A stretch of 14,857 nucleotides of DNA from NCBI GenBank assembly GCA_036844765.1, contig DAIUFE010000040.1, positions 1 to 14,857 on the forward strand. The letters run 5' to 3'. The DNA is from Thermocaproicibacter sp036844765 (GTDB lineage Bacteria; Bacillota; Clostridia; Oscillospirales; Acutalibacteraceae). Below, piece after piece: positions 1 through 7,275 of the stretch. How positions within the stretch are numbered: the stretch's first letter is position 1; every line of letters starts with the position of its first letter. The notes beneath the pieces were generated by a model. That model had not been told where the DNA came from, searched no databases, and worked only from the letters and a program-made list of their open reading frames with translations. The position numbers and the translations under genes are program-made.

Positions 1-68
1 CGCGCTCGTATGTATCGCGCATCGAGAAAAAGTCCCTCGCGCTGCTGTACCGCCGCTTCAACAAATAG
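1..68 (+). CDS. 3' end of a sporulation sigma factor (SigK/SigE-like), partial
   Basis: Only the last 21 codons are present, read in the frame that starts at base 3 and ends at TAG 66-68. The residues read RSYVSRIEKKSLALLYRRFNK. This matches the end of the sigma-70 region 4.2 helix-turn-helix in sporulation sigma factors, where the second helix typically reads SRSYVSRIEK followed by a basic tail ending in FNK. Region 4.2 contacts the -35 element. The SRSYVSRIEKxAL form is most typical of SigK (mother cell, late sporulation), but SigE and related factors end similarly, so the exact paralogue is uncertain. If right, the host is an endospore former or descends from one. No clear T-tract terminator follows the stop; the next gene, dinB, starts about 150 bp downstream. 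Confidence 0.72.
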   Translation, partial: RSYVSRIEKKSLALLYRRFNK

Positions 69-222
69 GCTTCGGGCGCGGCTTTTTCCGCGCGCCGGCG
101 GGGCGGACAGGCCCTCCCCGCGCATATTCCCGACCCGGCCGCGGAAAACTGGAAACCTGGGCGGCGCGGGCCCTTTCCGCACGCCGGAAAATATGCTATG
201 ATAAAGGCGGACGGTGAGCGGC

Positions 223-1446
223 ATGGAGAGGACGATCCTGCACTGCGACTGCAACTCTTTTTTCGCGTCGGTCGAATGCCGGCTGCGGCCCGAGCTCAGG
301 GACGTCCCCATGGCGGTGTGCGGCGACCCCGAAAGCCGCCACGGCATCATCCTGGCGAAAAACGAGCCGGCCAAAAAATACGGCGTCGTCACGGCGGAGA
401 CCATCTGGCAGGCCCGGCGCAAATGCCCGCGGCTGGTCCTCGTCCCCACGCATTTTCAGGAATACGTAAAGTATTCGCGCCGGATCAACTCAATCTACCG
501 GCGGTTCACCGACCGGGTGGAGCCGTTCAGCATTGACGAGAGCTGGCTGGACGTGACCGGCAGCCGCGCGCTGTTCGGGGACGGAAAGCGGATCGCCGAC
601 ACGCTGCGAAAAACCGTCCGGCGCGAGACGGGGATCACGATCTCGGTGGGGGTCTCTTTCAACAAGATCTTCGCCAAGCTGGGCAGCGATTACAAAAAGC
701 CGGACGCGACGACGGTCATCAGCCGTGAGAATTACCGCCGGATCGTGTTTCCGCTGCCCGTGGGCGCGCTGATGTTCTGCGGCAAAAAAACGGCCGAAAT
801 CCTCGCCGGGCTGGGCATCCACACCATCGGGGACCTGGCCGGCAGCGACCGGGAGCTGCTGCGCGCGCGCCTGGGCAAAGCCGCCGGCATGCTCTGCGAC
901 TACGCCGCCGGGCTGGACGACAGCCCCGTGCGCGGCCCCGGAGAAGAGCGCGAGATCAAAAGCGTGGGCAACAGCGTCACGTTCCGGCGCGACCTCGTCG
1001 GGGCGGAGGATATCCGCAAGGGCGTGAAGGCCATTGCGGACAGCGTGGCCGCCCGCATGCGCCGGAACGGCGTCAGGTGCTGGGTGGTGCAGATCGGCAT
1101 CAAGAACCCGAGCCTGCGGACCATCACGCGCCAGAAAACGCTGCGGGAGCCGACGCATCTCGCGCGGGAGATCGGCGCCGCCGCCCTCGATCTGATCTCC
1201 GCCTGCTGGAACCCCAACGCCCCCATCCGGATGCTCGCCATCTCGGGCACGGCGCTGGTGCCGGACGGCGCGCCCGGCGGGCAGCTCTCGTTTTTCGATC
1301 CCGGCGGGGACAACCGCTCCGGCGAAAAGCAGGAAAAGCTGGAGACGGCGATGGACGCCATCCGGGAAAAATACGGGCCCGGCGCGGTCACCTCCGGCAC
1401 CCTGCTGGACAACGACCTCGGCGTGGAAGGGCTTCACCGCAAATAA
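223..1446 (+). CDS. dinB: DNA polymerase IV (Y-family, DinB)
   Basis: This is a Y-family translesion DNA polymerase of 407 residues, close to the usual Pol IV length. It carries out error-prone, non-processive synthesis past damaged template in the cytoplasm. The palm begins with ILHCDCNSFFASVE, giving the first metal-binding Asp (D9) and the steric-gate aromatic residue (F13/F14). The second catalytic motif SIDES supplies D105 and E106. Helix-hairpin-helix residues follow near 190-230 (ILAGLGIHTIGDL), then the little-finger domain. Near the C-terminus QLSFFD (from Q354) is a good beta-clamp-binding motif. ATG 223 is chosen because the family starts directly with MxRTILH; a GTG at 214, six bases after AAAGG, would add only three residues. 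I see no LexA-type box upstream. The adjacent sigma-factor end and the downstream PPC gene are on the same strand, but nothing suggests a functional operon. Confidence 0.95.
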   Translation: MERTILHCDCNSFFASVECRLRPELRDVPMAVCGDPESRHGIILAKNEPAKKYGVVTAETIWQARRKCPRLVLVPTHFQEYVKYSRRINSIYRRFTDRVEPFSIDESWLDVTGSRALFGDGKRIADTLRKTVRRETGITISVGVSFNKIFAKLGSDYKKPDATTVISRENYRRIVFPLPVGALMFCGKKTAEILAGLGIHTIGDLAGSDRELLRARLGKAAGMLCDYAAGLDDSPVRGPGEEREIKSVGNSVTFRRDLVGAEDIRKGVKAIADSVAARMRRNGVRCWVVQIGIKNPSLRTITRQKTLREPTHLAREIGAAALDLISACWNPNAPIRMLAISGTALVPDGAPGGQLSFFDPGGDNRSGEKQEKLETAMDAIREKYGPGAVTSGTLLDNDLGVEGLHRK

Positions 1447-1515
1447 GCGCCGCCCGGGCGGCGGACTTCCGGGCCGCGGCAAAGGCCGCATCCCACAGAA
1501 AGGGGAAGTTTCATC

Positions 1516-1935
1516 ATGGAATACAAAAAAATCGGCGATCTCATCGTCCTGCGCGTCGCGCGCGGGGAAGAGATCGTCACTTCCGTCAAAGCCGCCTGTG
1601 AAAAAGAGCGCGTCGCCTTCGGCAGCGTGGAGGGCATCGGCGCGGTCGGCCGCGCGGAGGTCGGGCTGTACCGCGTCGCCGAGCGCAAATACTATCCGAA
1701 CACCTTCGAGGGCGAGATGGAGATGACCTCGCTGCTCGGCAACGTGACCGAAAAAGACGGGCAGGTCTATCTGCACCTGCACGCGAATTTTGCCCGCGCG
1801 GACGGGCAGGTCCTGGGCGGTCACCTGAACGGGGCCGTTGTCAGCGGCACCGCGGAGATCTTCATCCGCACCGCGCCGGGGACCGTCGGCCGCAGAGCCG
1901 ACCCCGGGACGGGCCTGAACGTTTTCGCTTTTTGA
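1516..1935 (+). CDS. PPC/DUF296 domain protein
   Basis: This 139-residue protein is a single PPC (plant and prokaryote conserved, DUF296) domain. Family members are small trimeric proteins, some linked to AT-hook DNA binding in plants; their bacterial role is mostly unknown. Visible hallmarks are the opening strand GDLIVLRVARGEEI, the VEGIGAV turn, and HLHANFAR followed by GGHLNGAVVSGTAEI. The His residues at 87, 89 and 103 sit where metal-binding His residues are found in solved family members; that mapping is from memory. The start is well supported: AGGGGAAG at 1501-1508 lies seven bases before the ATG. It begins 69 bp after dinB on the same strand, with a GC-rich palindrome but no terminator between them, so co-transcription is possible. 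A very stable hairpin follows its stop codon. The family call is confident; the function is not known. Confidence 0.88.
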   Translation: MEYKKIGDLIVLRVARGEEIVTSVKAACEKERVAFGSVEGIGAVGRAEVGLYRVAERKYYPNTFEGEMEMTSLLGNVTEKDGQVYLHLHANFARADGQVLGGHLNGAVVSGTAEIFIRTAPGTVGRRADPGTGLNVFAF

Positions 1936-1950
1936 TTTTCACGCTTCCTA

Positions 1951-1991
1951 ACGCCGCGGCCCCGCCGGATTTTCCGGCGGGGCCGCGGCGT
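1951..1991. terminator. Perfect 19-bp hairpin between convergent genes
   Basis: Arms 1951-1969 and 1973-1991 are perfect reverse complements around a TTT loop. The hairpin lies 15 bp after the DUF296 stop (+) and 2 bp after the stop of the FeoB-associated gene (-), as expected for a shared terminator of convergent units. The U-tract is poor on both sides: on + the first run of Ts (2001-2005) begins nine bases later, and on - there is none directly adjacent. It may therefore act as a weak terminator or a 3'-end protecting stem. Confidence 0.65.
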
Positions 1992-1993
1992 GT

Positions 1994-2146
1994 TCAGCCG
2001 TTTTTCTTCTTCCGGCGGCAGGTCCTGCGGTACGGGCACCGGGCGCAGCATCCGTCGCAGCCGGTGCCGTGCCGCACGGCATACCAGGCCGCCAGCGCCG
2101 CCAGCGCGGCGACTCCCGCAATCAGCAGAGCGTCGAGTCCTCCCAT
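1994..2146 (-). CDS. FeoB-associated Cys-rich membrane protein (50 aa)
   Basis: This short gene encodes 50 residues. It starts MGGLDALLIAGVAALAALAA, one N-terminal transmembrane helix, and continues into a cytoplasmic-type tail with five cysteines spaced C-D-G-C-C-A-R-C and then R-T-C, ending RRKKKNG. This matches the small FeoB-associated Cys-rich proteins found directly after feoB in many Firmicutes, thought to be accessory to ferrous iron uptake; their exact role is not established. The start is set by an excellent AGGAGG (complement of 2155-2160) eight bases before ATG 2146-2144. It begins 18 bp after the feoB stop on the same strand, so it is almost certainly the third gene of the feo operon. 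A stable hairpin starts 2 bp after its TGA. Confidence 0.88.
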   Translation of the reverse strand: MGGLDALLIAGVAALAALAAWYAVRHGTGCDGCCARCPYRRTCRRKKKNG

Positions 2147-2164
2147 GGGCGGGCCCTCCTTCCG

Positions 2165-4168
2165 TTACACAAACAGCAGGCCGACGTGGTACACGACGAA
2201 AGCCGCGAGCCAGGCGACGCCGCACTGGTACAGGACGACGCCCAGCGCGCTTTTCACGCTGCCCATCTCCTGCCGGACGGCGTTGATGGCGGCGACGCAG
2301 GGGGTGTACAGCAGCGTGAAGGTCAGGAACGTGAACGCCGCGAGCGGCGAGAACATGCCGGAAAGCGTCGCCGGCAGGCCGGACGCGCTGGTCCCCGTGA
2401 GGACGGCCAGCGTGCTGATCACGGCCTCCTTTGCGGTGAAGCCGGCCAGCAGCGCGGTGGAGGCGCGCCAGTCCCCGAAGCCGAGCGGGGCGAACACCGG
2501 GGCGATGAACCGCCCGACGGCGGCGAGCATGCTTTCCGCCCCCGAGGAGACAACGTTGACGCGCGCGTCGAACGTGCGCAGAAACCAGACCGCGAGGGTC
2601 GCGAGGAAGATCACGGTGAACGCCCGCACCAGAAAGCCCTTCGCTTTGTCCCACATCAGCAGCAGCACGCTCTTCGCGCTGGGCATGCGGTAGTTCGGCA
2701 GCTCCATCACGAACGGCACCGGGTTCCCGCGGAACATTGTGCGCCGCATCAGCAGCCCGCTCAGGACCGCCATCCCCATCCCCATCCCGTAGAGCGCGGC
2801 CATCACCCACACGGCGTGTTCCGGGAAAAACGCGGCGGCGAACACCGCGTAGATCGGCAGCTTCGCGCTGCAGCTCATGAACGGCGTGAGCAGGATCGTC
2901 ATTTTGCGGTCGCGCTCGCTCGAAAGGGTGCGCGTCGCCATGATGGCCGGCACGGAGCAGCCGAAGCCGATCAGCATCGGGACGAAGCTGCGGCCCGAAA
3001 GGCCGATCTTCCGCAGCGGCTTATCCATCACGAAGGCGACGCGGGCCATATAGCCGCTGTCCTCGAGGATCGAAAGGAAGAAAAACAGCACCACGATGGT
3101 CGGCAGGAACTGGAGTACGCTGCCCACGCCCGCGAACACGCCGTCCACCACCAGCGACCGCACCACCGGGTTCACGCCGAACGCCTGCAGCCCGGCGGCA
3201 ACGGCTCCCGCCGCGGCGTCGATCCCTTTCGAGAGCATCTCGCTCAGCGGCTGGCCGATCACGCCGAAGGTCATCCAGAAGATCAGCATCATGATCAGCA
3301 GGAAAATGGGGACGGCGGTGTATTTCCCCGTCAGCACCCTGTCGATCCGCACGCTGCGCCGGTGCTCTTTGGATTCCTTCGGCTTCACGACCGTGCCGGC
3401 GCAGAGCTTTTCGATGAACGTATAGCGCATGTCCGCCAGGGCCGCCTCGCGGTCCGTTCCCAGCTCGCGCTCCATCTCGGCCACGTCGCGCCGGATCATG
3501 TCCGTCTCGTTTTCGGAGAGGGCCAGCGCCTTCGCCATGGGCCCGTCGCCCTCCACCAGCTTGGTCGCGGCAAAGCGCGGCGGCACGTGGATGCGCCGGG
3601 CGTGGTCTTCCACCATGTGGGCGATGGAGTGGATGGCCCGGTGCACGGCGCCGCTGCAGAAATCCTGCCGCAGCGGGAGCCGCCTGCGGCGCGCCACGTC
3701 GACGGCGGTCGCGATCAGCTCCTCCACGCCCTCGTTCCGGCTGGCGGAGATCGGCACGACCGGCACGCCGATCTGCTTCTGAAACTCCGCGATCCGGACG
3801 GTCCCGCCGTTCGCGCGGACCTCGTCCATCATGTTGAGGGCGATCACCATCGGAATATCCAGCTCGATCAGCTGCATGCTCAGGTAGAGGTTCCGCTCGA
3901 TATTGGTCGCGTCCACGATGTCGATGATCGCGTCCGGCCGGCCGTTCAGAAGAAAATCGCGCGTGACGATCTCCTCGCTGGAATACGGCGAAAGCGAGTA
4001 GATCCCGGGCAGATCGACGACGACGGCCCCGGCGTGCCCCCGGACGGTCCCGTCCTTGCGCTCCACCGTGACGCCGGGAAAATTCCCGACGTGCTGGTTC
4101 GAGCCCGTCAGCTGATTGAACAGGGTCGTCTTGCCGCAGTTCTGGTTTCCGGCCAGCGCAAAAACCAA
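2165..4168 (-). CDS. feoB: Ferrous iron transport protein B
   Basis: FeoB is the inner-membrane Fe(II) permease with an N-terminal GTPase. The 667-residue product has all G motifs: G1 GNQNCGKT (7-14), G2 Thr in PGVT (34), G3 DLPG (52-55), G4 NMMD (112-115) and G5 SAS (141-143). A helical GDI-like spacer follows (about 150-270), then the polytopic membrane part from about 280 to the end. Conserved gate segments are GFGCSVPA (C404) and PFMSCSAKLP (C433), typical of the Fe(II) path. The start is a TTG at 4168, placed after AGGAGGGG in the last codons of feoA and giving the usual FALAGN opening; no ATG fits. It begins 3 bp after the feoA stop, so translation is probably coupled. Downstream is the small Cys-rich partner. 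Length and motifs are normal and nothing appears broken. Confidence 0.97.
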   Translation of the reverse strand: MVFALAGNQNCGKTTLFNQLTGSNQHVGNFPGVTVERKDGTVRGHAGAVVVDLPGIYSLSPYSSEEIVTRDFLLNGRPDAIIDIVDATNIERNLYLSMQLIELDIPMVIALNMMDEVRANGGTVRIAEFQKQIGVPVVPISASRNEGVEELIATAVDVARRRRLPLRQDFCSGAVHRAIHSIAHMVEDHARRIHVPPRFAATKLVEGDGPMAKALALSENETDMIRRDVAEMERELGTDREAALADMRYTFIEKLCAGTVVKPKESKEHRRSVRIDRVLTGKYTAVPIFLLIMMLIFWMTFGVIGQPLSEMLSKGIDAAAGAVAAGLQAFGVNPVVRSLVVDGVFAGVGSVLQFLPTIVVLFFFLSILEDSGYMARVAFVMDKPLRKIGLSGRSFVPMLIGFGCSVPAIMATRTLSSERDRKMTILLTPFMSCSAKLPIYAVFAAAFFPEHAVWVMAALYGMGMGMAVLSGLLMRRTMFRGNPVPFVMELPNYRMPSAKSVLLLMWDKAKGFLVRAFTVIFLATLAVWFLRTFDARVNVVSSGAESMLAAVGRFIAPVFAPLGFGDWRASTALLAGFTAKEAVISTLAVLTGTSASGLPATLSGMFSPLAAFTFLTFTLLYTPCVAAINAVRQEMGSVKSALGVVLYQCGVAWLAAFVVYHVGLLFV

Positions 4169-4171
4169 CCC

Positions 4172-4396
4172 CTACCCCTCCTCAATCTCGACATTCCGCG
4201 CGTCTTCCTTCCGCAGGGTCAGCTCGTAGCCGCGCAGCTGGATCTCGATGGGGTCGCCCATCGGGGCCACCTTCCGCACCAGCACCGCCGTGCGGGGGGT
4301 CAGGCCCATATCCAGCAGTCTGCGCCGCAGGGCGCCCCTGCCGTTGACCGCCACGATTTTCGATTCCCGGCCGATCGGAAGCTGGTCCAGCGTCAT
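4172..4396 (-). CDS. feoA: Ferrous iron transport protein A (SH3-like)
   Basis: FeoA is a small cytosolic SH3-like protein that supports FeoB-mediated Fe(II) uptake. From ATG 4396 the product is 74 residues, the normal family size, and starts MTLDQLPIGRESKI. Typical features are the LRRRLLDMGLTPRT turn, VRKVAPMGDPIEIQLRGYELTLRK and the acidic end. The reading frame stays open upstream to a GTG at 4471 (99 residues), but the best promoter places transcription start at about 4473, which would leave that GTG almost leaderless and without a ribosome binding site. The extra 25 residues also have no counterpart in the family as I know it. ATG 4396 has only a weak GGGA about ten bases upstream, so the start is probable, not proven. 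It is the first gene of the feoA-feoB-Cys-rich operon. Confidence 0.9.
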   Translation of the reverse strand: MTLDQLPIGRESKIVAVNGRGALRRRLLDMGLTPRTAVLVRKVAPMGDPIEIQLRGYELTLRKEDARNVEIEEG

Positions 4397-4463
4397 TTTC
4401 AGCACATCCCGTTCCAGAAGGATGCCGCCCTCCGGCGGAATTTTTCTCCGGAGCGCGGCAGCG

Positions 4464-4477
4464 TTAGCCACTGCTAA
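4464..4477. promoter_or_regulatory. TTAGC-N4-GCTAA palindrome at the feoA start site (candidate operator)
   Basis: A perfect 5-bp inverted repeat with a 4-bp spacer lies just downstream of the feoA -10 box and covers the predicted transcription start near 4473. A repressor here would block transcription. TTAG/CTAA half-sites recall DtxR/IdeR-type iron-repressor boxes, but this site is shorter and the assignment is an inference. Confidence 0.4.
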
Positions 4478-4479
4478 GT

Positions 4480-4508
4480 ATTGTATGCCCGCGCCGCGGC
4501 TTTGTCAA
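4480..4508 (-). promoter_or_regulatory. Sigma-A promoter of the feo operon
   Basis: On the - strand, TTGACA (complement of 4503-4508) and TACAAT (complement of 4480-4485) are separated by exactly 17 bp. The -35 is perfect and the -10 has one mismatch. Transcription would start near 4473, about 77 nt before the preferred feoA ATG. The -35 box overlaps the T-tract that ends the upstream solute-binding protein operon. Confidence 0.82.
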
Positions 4509-4563
4509 GAAAAGGCGGGCGCGCGCCCGGGCCTTCTCAAGGCCGGAAGCGCGCGCCCGCCTT
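4509..4563 (-). terminator. Rho-independent terminator of the sugar transporter operon
   Basis: Arms 4512-4526 and 4549-4563 pair over 15 bp without mismatch. An inner 6-bp stem (GGCCTT/AAGGCC) caps the structure. Read on the - strand the stem is followed by TTTTCTT. It lies 16 bp after the stop codon of the solute-binding protein gene and insulates feoA, on the same strand, from read-through. Confidence 0.88.
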
Positions 4564-4579
4564 CCGCGGGGGAACGGGG

Positions 4580-6301
4580 TCATTGGGCCTTCTTCGATTC
4601 CTGATAGACCGAATTGGCCGTTTCCGTGTATTTTTCGCTGCCCTTGGTCTTGCACTGCTGCACATAGGCGTCCCAGCCGGTGTCGATATCGGTCTGGCCG
4701 AGGATGAACTTGTAGGACATCTGGTTCACATAGTCCATCACCGGCTGCACCAGCAGGTTCTGCGCCTCGCGCTGATCCTCGTCGTACAGGATGGTCGGTG
4801 CCGACGGAAGCAGGGTGCGGGTCTTGTTCACGTTCTCGATAAAGGCTTTCTCCTCGTCGTTCATCATCGAATAAGCCAGCTCGTTCGGGCCGCCGGCCGT
4901 CAGGATGAACACGCCGCAGCCGAAGCCGAGGTCCTTGCGCAGATCCTTGGCGTCCTTCGCGTCGGGGTTCAGGCCGTAGGCGGGGCAGGTGTAGCCTTCG
5001 TTCAACGTGTATTTCCCGTCCTTGACGGTGTAGGTCTCGCCCTCGATGCCCCATTTGGCCAGGGTCTCGCCTTCCTTGCTGTACCACAGCCAGTCGACGA
5101 ATTTCAGGAGCGTCTCAAAGTTGGGGTCCTCCTGCGCCTTCTTGGTCAGCATGATGCCGTTCTCGAGCCGGGTGCCGACCAGGTTGGCGCCCGCCGGGCC
5201 CGCCGGGATGTTGGTCTTGGCGACCTCGTATTTGCCCTCGCCGAGGATGGCGTCCATCTTGGTCCGCAGGTCGTTCATCTCCTGCGAGTTGGTGGTGATC
5301 ATAAAGGATTTTCCGTTCTCAAACTTGCTCTTGGCCTGGTCGTCGGACTGCGTGGCGCTCTCCTTGTCCAGCAGACCCTCTTTGACCAGCTTGCTGAAAT
5401 AGCTCAGCTCCGTCTTGTACTCCTCCATGGTCGGATAAAAGACGAATTGGTCCTGGTCCTTGTCGTAATAGAAGGTGGAGCCGCTGTTCCAATCGGCACC
5501 CGCCGTCTTGAGGCCGGTGTTGGTCTTGCAGAATCCGGGCCCGGCGATCTGCAGCAGCGCGCCGAGCTGCCAGCGGTCGGAAAACGGCGTCACGTCCGGG
5601 TACAGCTCCTTAAGCTTTTTCAGCACGCTGTAAACGTCGTCCCACGATTCCGGCATCGCGATGCTGTTTTTCTTCAATATGTCCGTGCGCACGCAGAGCG
5701 AGTAATCCACATTGAAGGATTCGTGCAGCTCCGGCAGCACGTAGTACTTTCCGTTCTTCTGCAGCAGGGTGTTCACGTCGGACTGCAGGTTCCACGCCTT
5801 CACTTCGGAAGAATAGTTCGGCATCTTGTCGGCGAGATCGCTGACCGCGAGGATCTGCCCGGAAGGGATGAACGGGACCTCCTGCCCCGGATAGGTTTTC
5901 GGGATGATCTCGGGCGCGTCGCCCGAGGCGATCAGCACGCTGCGCTTGTCGTTGTAGCTCGCCATCGGCACGACCATCACGTCCAGCGTCACATTGGTGG
6001 CGTCCTTGATGGCATCCCAGAGCTTCCAGTCGTTTTTAAGGGGATAGCCGGGGTTGTCGCTGAACATCAGGGAAAAGGTCACGGGCTTTTCGGATTTGAA
6101 GTCGTACTCCCCCGGGGCCGCGCTGTCGGCCTGCGAGGAGGCGCCCTGCGACGCCGCCTCCGAAGAAGCCGGCTGCGCCGAGGAGACCGCCTCCCCTTTT
6201 CCGGACGGGCTGCACCCGGCCGCTGACACCGCAATCACTGCGAACGCCAGGCAGGCCGCTGCGATTTTTCTGACAACAACTTTTCTGCCAATGACTGACA
6301 T
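4580..6301 (-). CDS. Extracellular sugar-binding lipoprotein of an ABC importer (LplA type)
   Basis: This 573-residue protein is the substrate-binding lipoprotein of a carbohydrate ABC importer, anchored outside the membrane. A basic start and hydrophobic stretch end in a lipobox with Cys30 (VSAAGC). A Ser/Ala/Gln-rich linker runs from about 31 to 63. The mature protein then follows the LplA/YtcQ pattern: VTFSLMFSDNPGYP, KDATNVTLDVMVVP, IASGDAPEII and a late FVDWLWYSKEGETLAKWGIEGETY, as in the large binding proteins paired with LplB/YtcP permeases. GGGAGG (complement of 6310-6315), eight bases before the ATG, fixes the start. It lies 67 bp after ytcP, last in the operon, and is followed by a strong terminator. 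Because alpha-glucuronidase and GH3 genes are close by, its likely ligand is an aldouronate or xylo-oligosaccharide; that is inference, since the sequence alone does not reveal the ligand. Confidence 0.92.
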   Translation of the reverse strand: MSVIGRKVVVRKIAAACLAFAVIAVSAAGCSPSGKGEAVSSAQPASSEAASQGASSQADSAAPGEYDFKSEKPVTFSLMFSDNPGYPLKNDWKLWDAIKDATNVTLDVMVVPMASYNDKRSVLIASGDAPEIIPKTYPGQEVPFIPSGQILAVSDLADKMPNYSSEVKAWNLQSDVNTLLQKNGKYYVLPELHESFNVDYSLCVRTDILKKNSIAMPESWDDVYSVLKKLKELYPDVTPFSDRWQLGALLQIAGPGFCKTNTGLKTAGADWNSGSTFYYDKDQDQFVFYPTMEEYKTELSYFSKLVKEGLLDKESATQSDDQAKSKFENGKSFMITTNSQEMNDLRTKMDAILGEGKYEVAKTNIPAGPAGANLVGTRLENGIMLTKKAQEDPNFETLLKFVDWLWYSKEGETLAKWGIEGETYTVKDGKYTLNEGYTCPAYGLNPDAKDAKDLRKDLGFGCGVFILTAGGPNELAYSMMNDEEKAFIENVNKTRTLLPSAPTILYDEDQREAQNLLVQPVMDYVNQMSYKFILGQTDIDTGWDAYVQQCKTKGSEKYTETANSVYQESKKAQ

Positions 6302-6368
6302 CTTAACATCCTCCCTTGATAAAAATATATCGACATTCCGCCTGCGCGGAAGGGATACCGAAACCGGC

Positions 6369-7232
6369 TCAGCCCTTGACGGAGCCGAGCGTCATCCCCT
6401 GCACGAAATATTTCTGCAGGAACGGGTAAACGCAGATGATGGGCAGGGCGGTCAGCACGATGGTGACGGCCTTGACGTTGGAGGCGACCTCGCCCAGGGC
6501 GTCGGCGTCTGTCCCCGACGCCTGCGAGGCTCCCGCGATGATATTCCGCAGATACAGCGAGACCGGGAACGCCTCGGGACGGTCCAGGTAGAGGAACGGC
6601 CCGAACCACGTGTTCCACATGCCCACCGCGTAAAACAGCGTCATGGTCGCGAGGATCGGCTTGGAAAGCGGCAGCACGATATGGGCGACGATGCCGTAGG
6701 TGCCCATGCCGTCGATGGCCGCCGCCTCCTCCAGCTCCCGCGGCAGCCCCTCGAAAAAGGTCCGCATCACGATCAGGTTGAACGCGCTGATGGCGCCGGG
6801 CACCACCACGGCCCAAAGGGTGTTGCGCATGCCCAGGTTGCGGACCAGCAGATAGTTCGGGATCATCCCGCCGTTGAAGAACATCGTGAACACGGCCAGC
6901 CCCGTAAAGAATTTTCTGCCCATCAGCCGAGGCACCGAAAGCGCGTAGGCGAAGATCGTCGTCATGAACAGGTTGATGAACGTGCCGACCACCGTGTAGA
7001 CGACGGTGTTTTTGTAGTCGATCCAGAACATGCTGTCGGACATGATGAGCCGGTAGGTCTTCAGGTTGAACCCCTTCGGGTAGAACGTCACGGCGTTGCT
7101 GGCGATGTATTTCATGTCGCTGAACGATTTCGCCACGACGTTCAGCAGCGGGAACAGCGTCACCGCCACCACGATCAGCAGGAGGATCGCGTTGAAGACC
7201 CGGAAAACCCGGTAGGACGCGCTTTCTTTCAT
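6369..7232 (-). CDS. ytcP: Sugar ABC transporter permease (YtcP family)
   Basis: This 287-residue protein is one of two membrane permeases of a CUT1-type carbohydrate importer. It has about six hydrophobic segments, starting with the one at 13-33 (FNAILLLIVVAVTLFPLLNV). The cytoplasmic EAA loop, which docks the ATPase, is at about 168-188 (EEAAAIDGMGTYGIVAHIVLP). The C-terminus ends in FVQGMTLGSVKG, highly characteristic of YtcP/LplC proteins. AAGGGG (complement of 7239-7244) sits six bases before the ATG. The gene follows lplB by 43 bp and precedes the binding-protein gene by 67 bp on the same strand, so the three form one operon. YtcP-type permeases accompany GH67 genes in known aldouronate loci of Paenibacillus. 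Family assignment is confident; substrate is inferred from neighbours. Confidence 0.93.
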   Translation of the reverse strand: MKESASYRVFRVFNAILLLIVVAVTLFPLLNVVAKSFSDMKYIASNAVTFYPKGFNLKTYRLIMSDSMFWIDYKNTVVYTVVGTFINLFMTTIFAYALSVPRLMGRKFFTGLAVFTMFFNGGMIPNYLLVRNLGMRNTLWAVVVPGAISAFNLIVMRTFFEGLPRELEEAAAIDGMGTYGIVAHIVLPLSKPILATMTLFYAVGMWNTWFGPFLYLDRPEAFPVSLYLRNIIAGASQASGTDADALGEVASNVKAVTIVLTALPIICVYPFLQKYFVQGMTLGSVKG

Positions 7233-7275
7233 TTCAAACCCCTTCCCCGGCGGAGCCGCGGCCCCCGCCCCGCTC

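Noticed and set aside
75..96. Small GC-rich hairpin after the sigma factor stop
   Set aside because: The 6-bp stem encloses the Ts in its loop and has no T-tract after it, so a terminator call is not supported.
174..202. Possible dinB promoter (TATGAT at 197-202)
   Set aside because: The -10 is plausible, but the hexamer 17 bp upstream (TTTCCG) is poor and the start would fall only a few bases before the coding region; too weak to list.
1448..1463. Perfect 16-bp palindrome CGCCGCCCGGGCGGCG after dinB
   Set aside because: It has no loop and no T-tract, so it is not a convincing terminator; GC-rich DNA gives such palindromes by chance.
2069..4477. Very long + strand open frame (about 800 codons) opposite feoB and feoA
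   Set aside because: It is His/Arg/Gln/Asp-rich low-complexity translation, antisense to two clear genes in GC-rich DNA, with no ribosome binding site or family motif.
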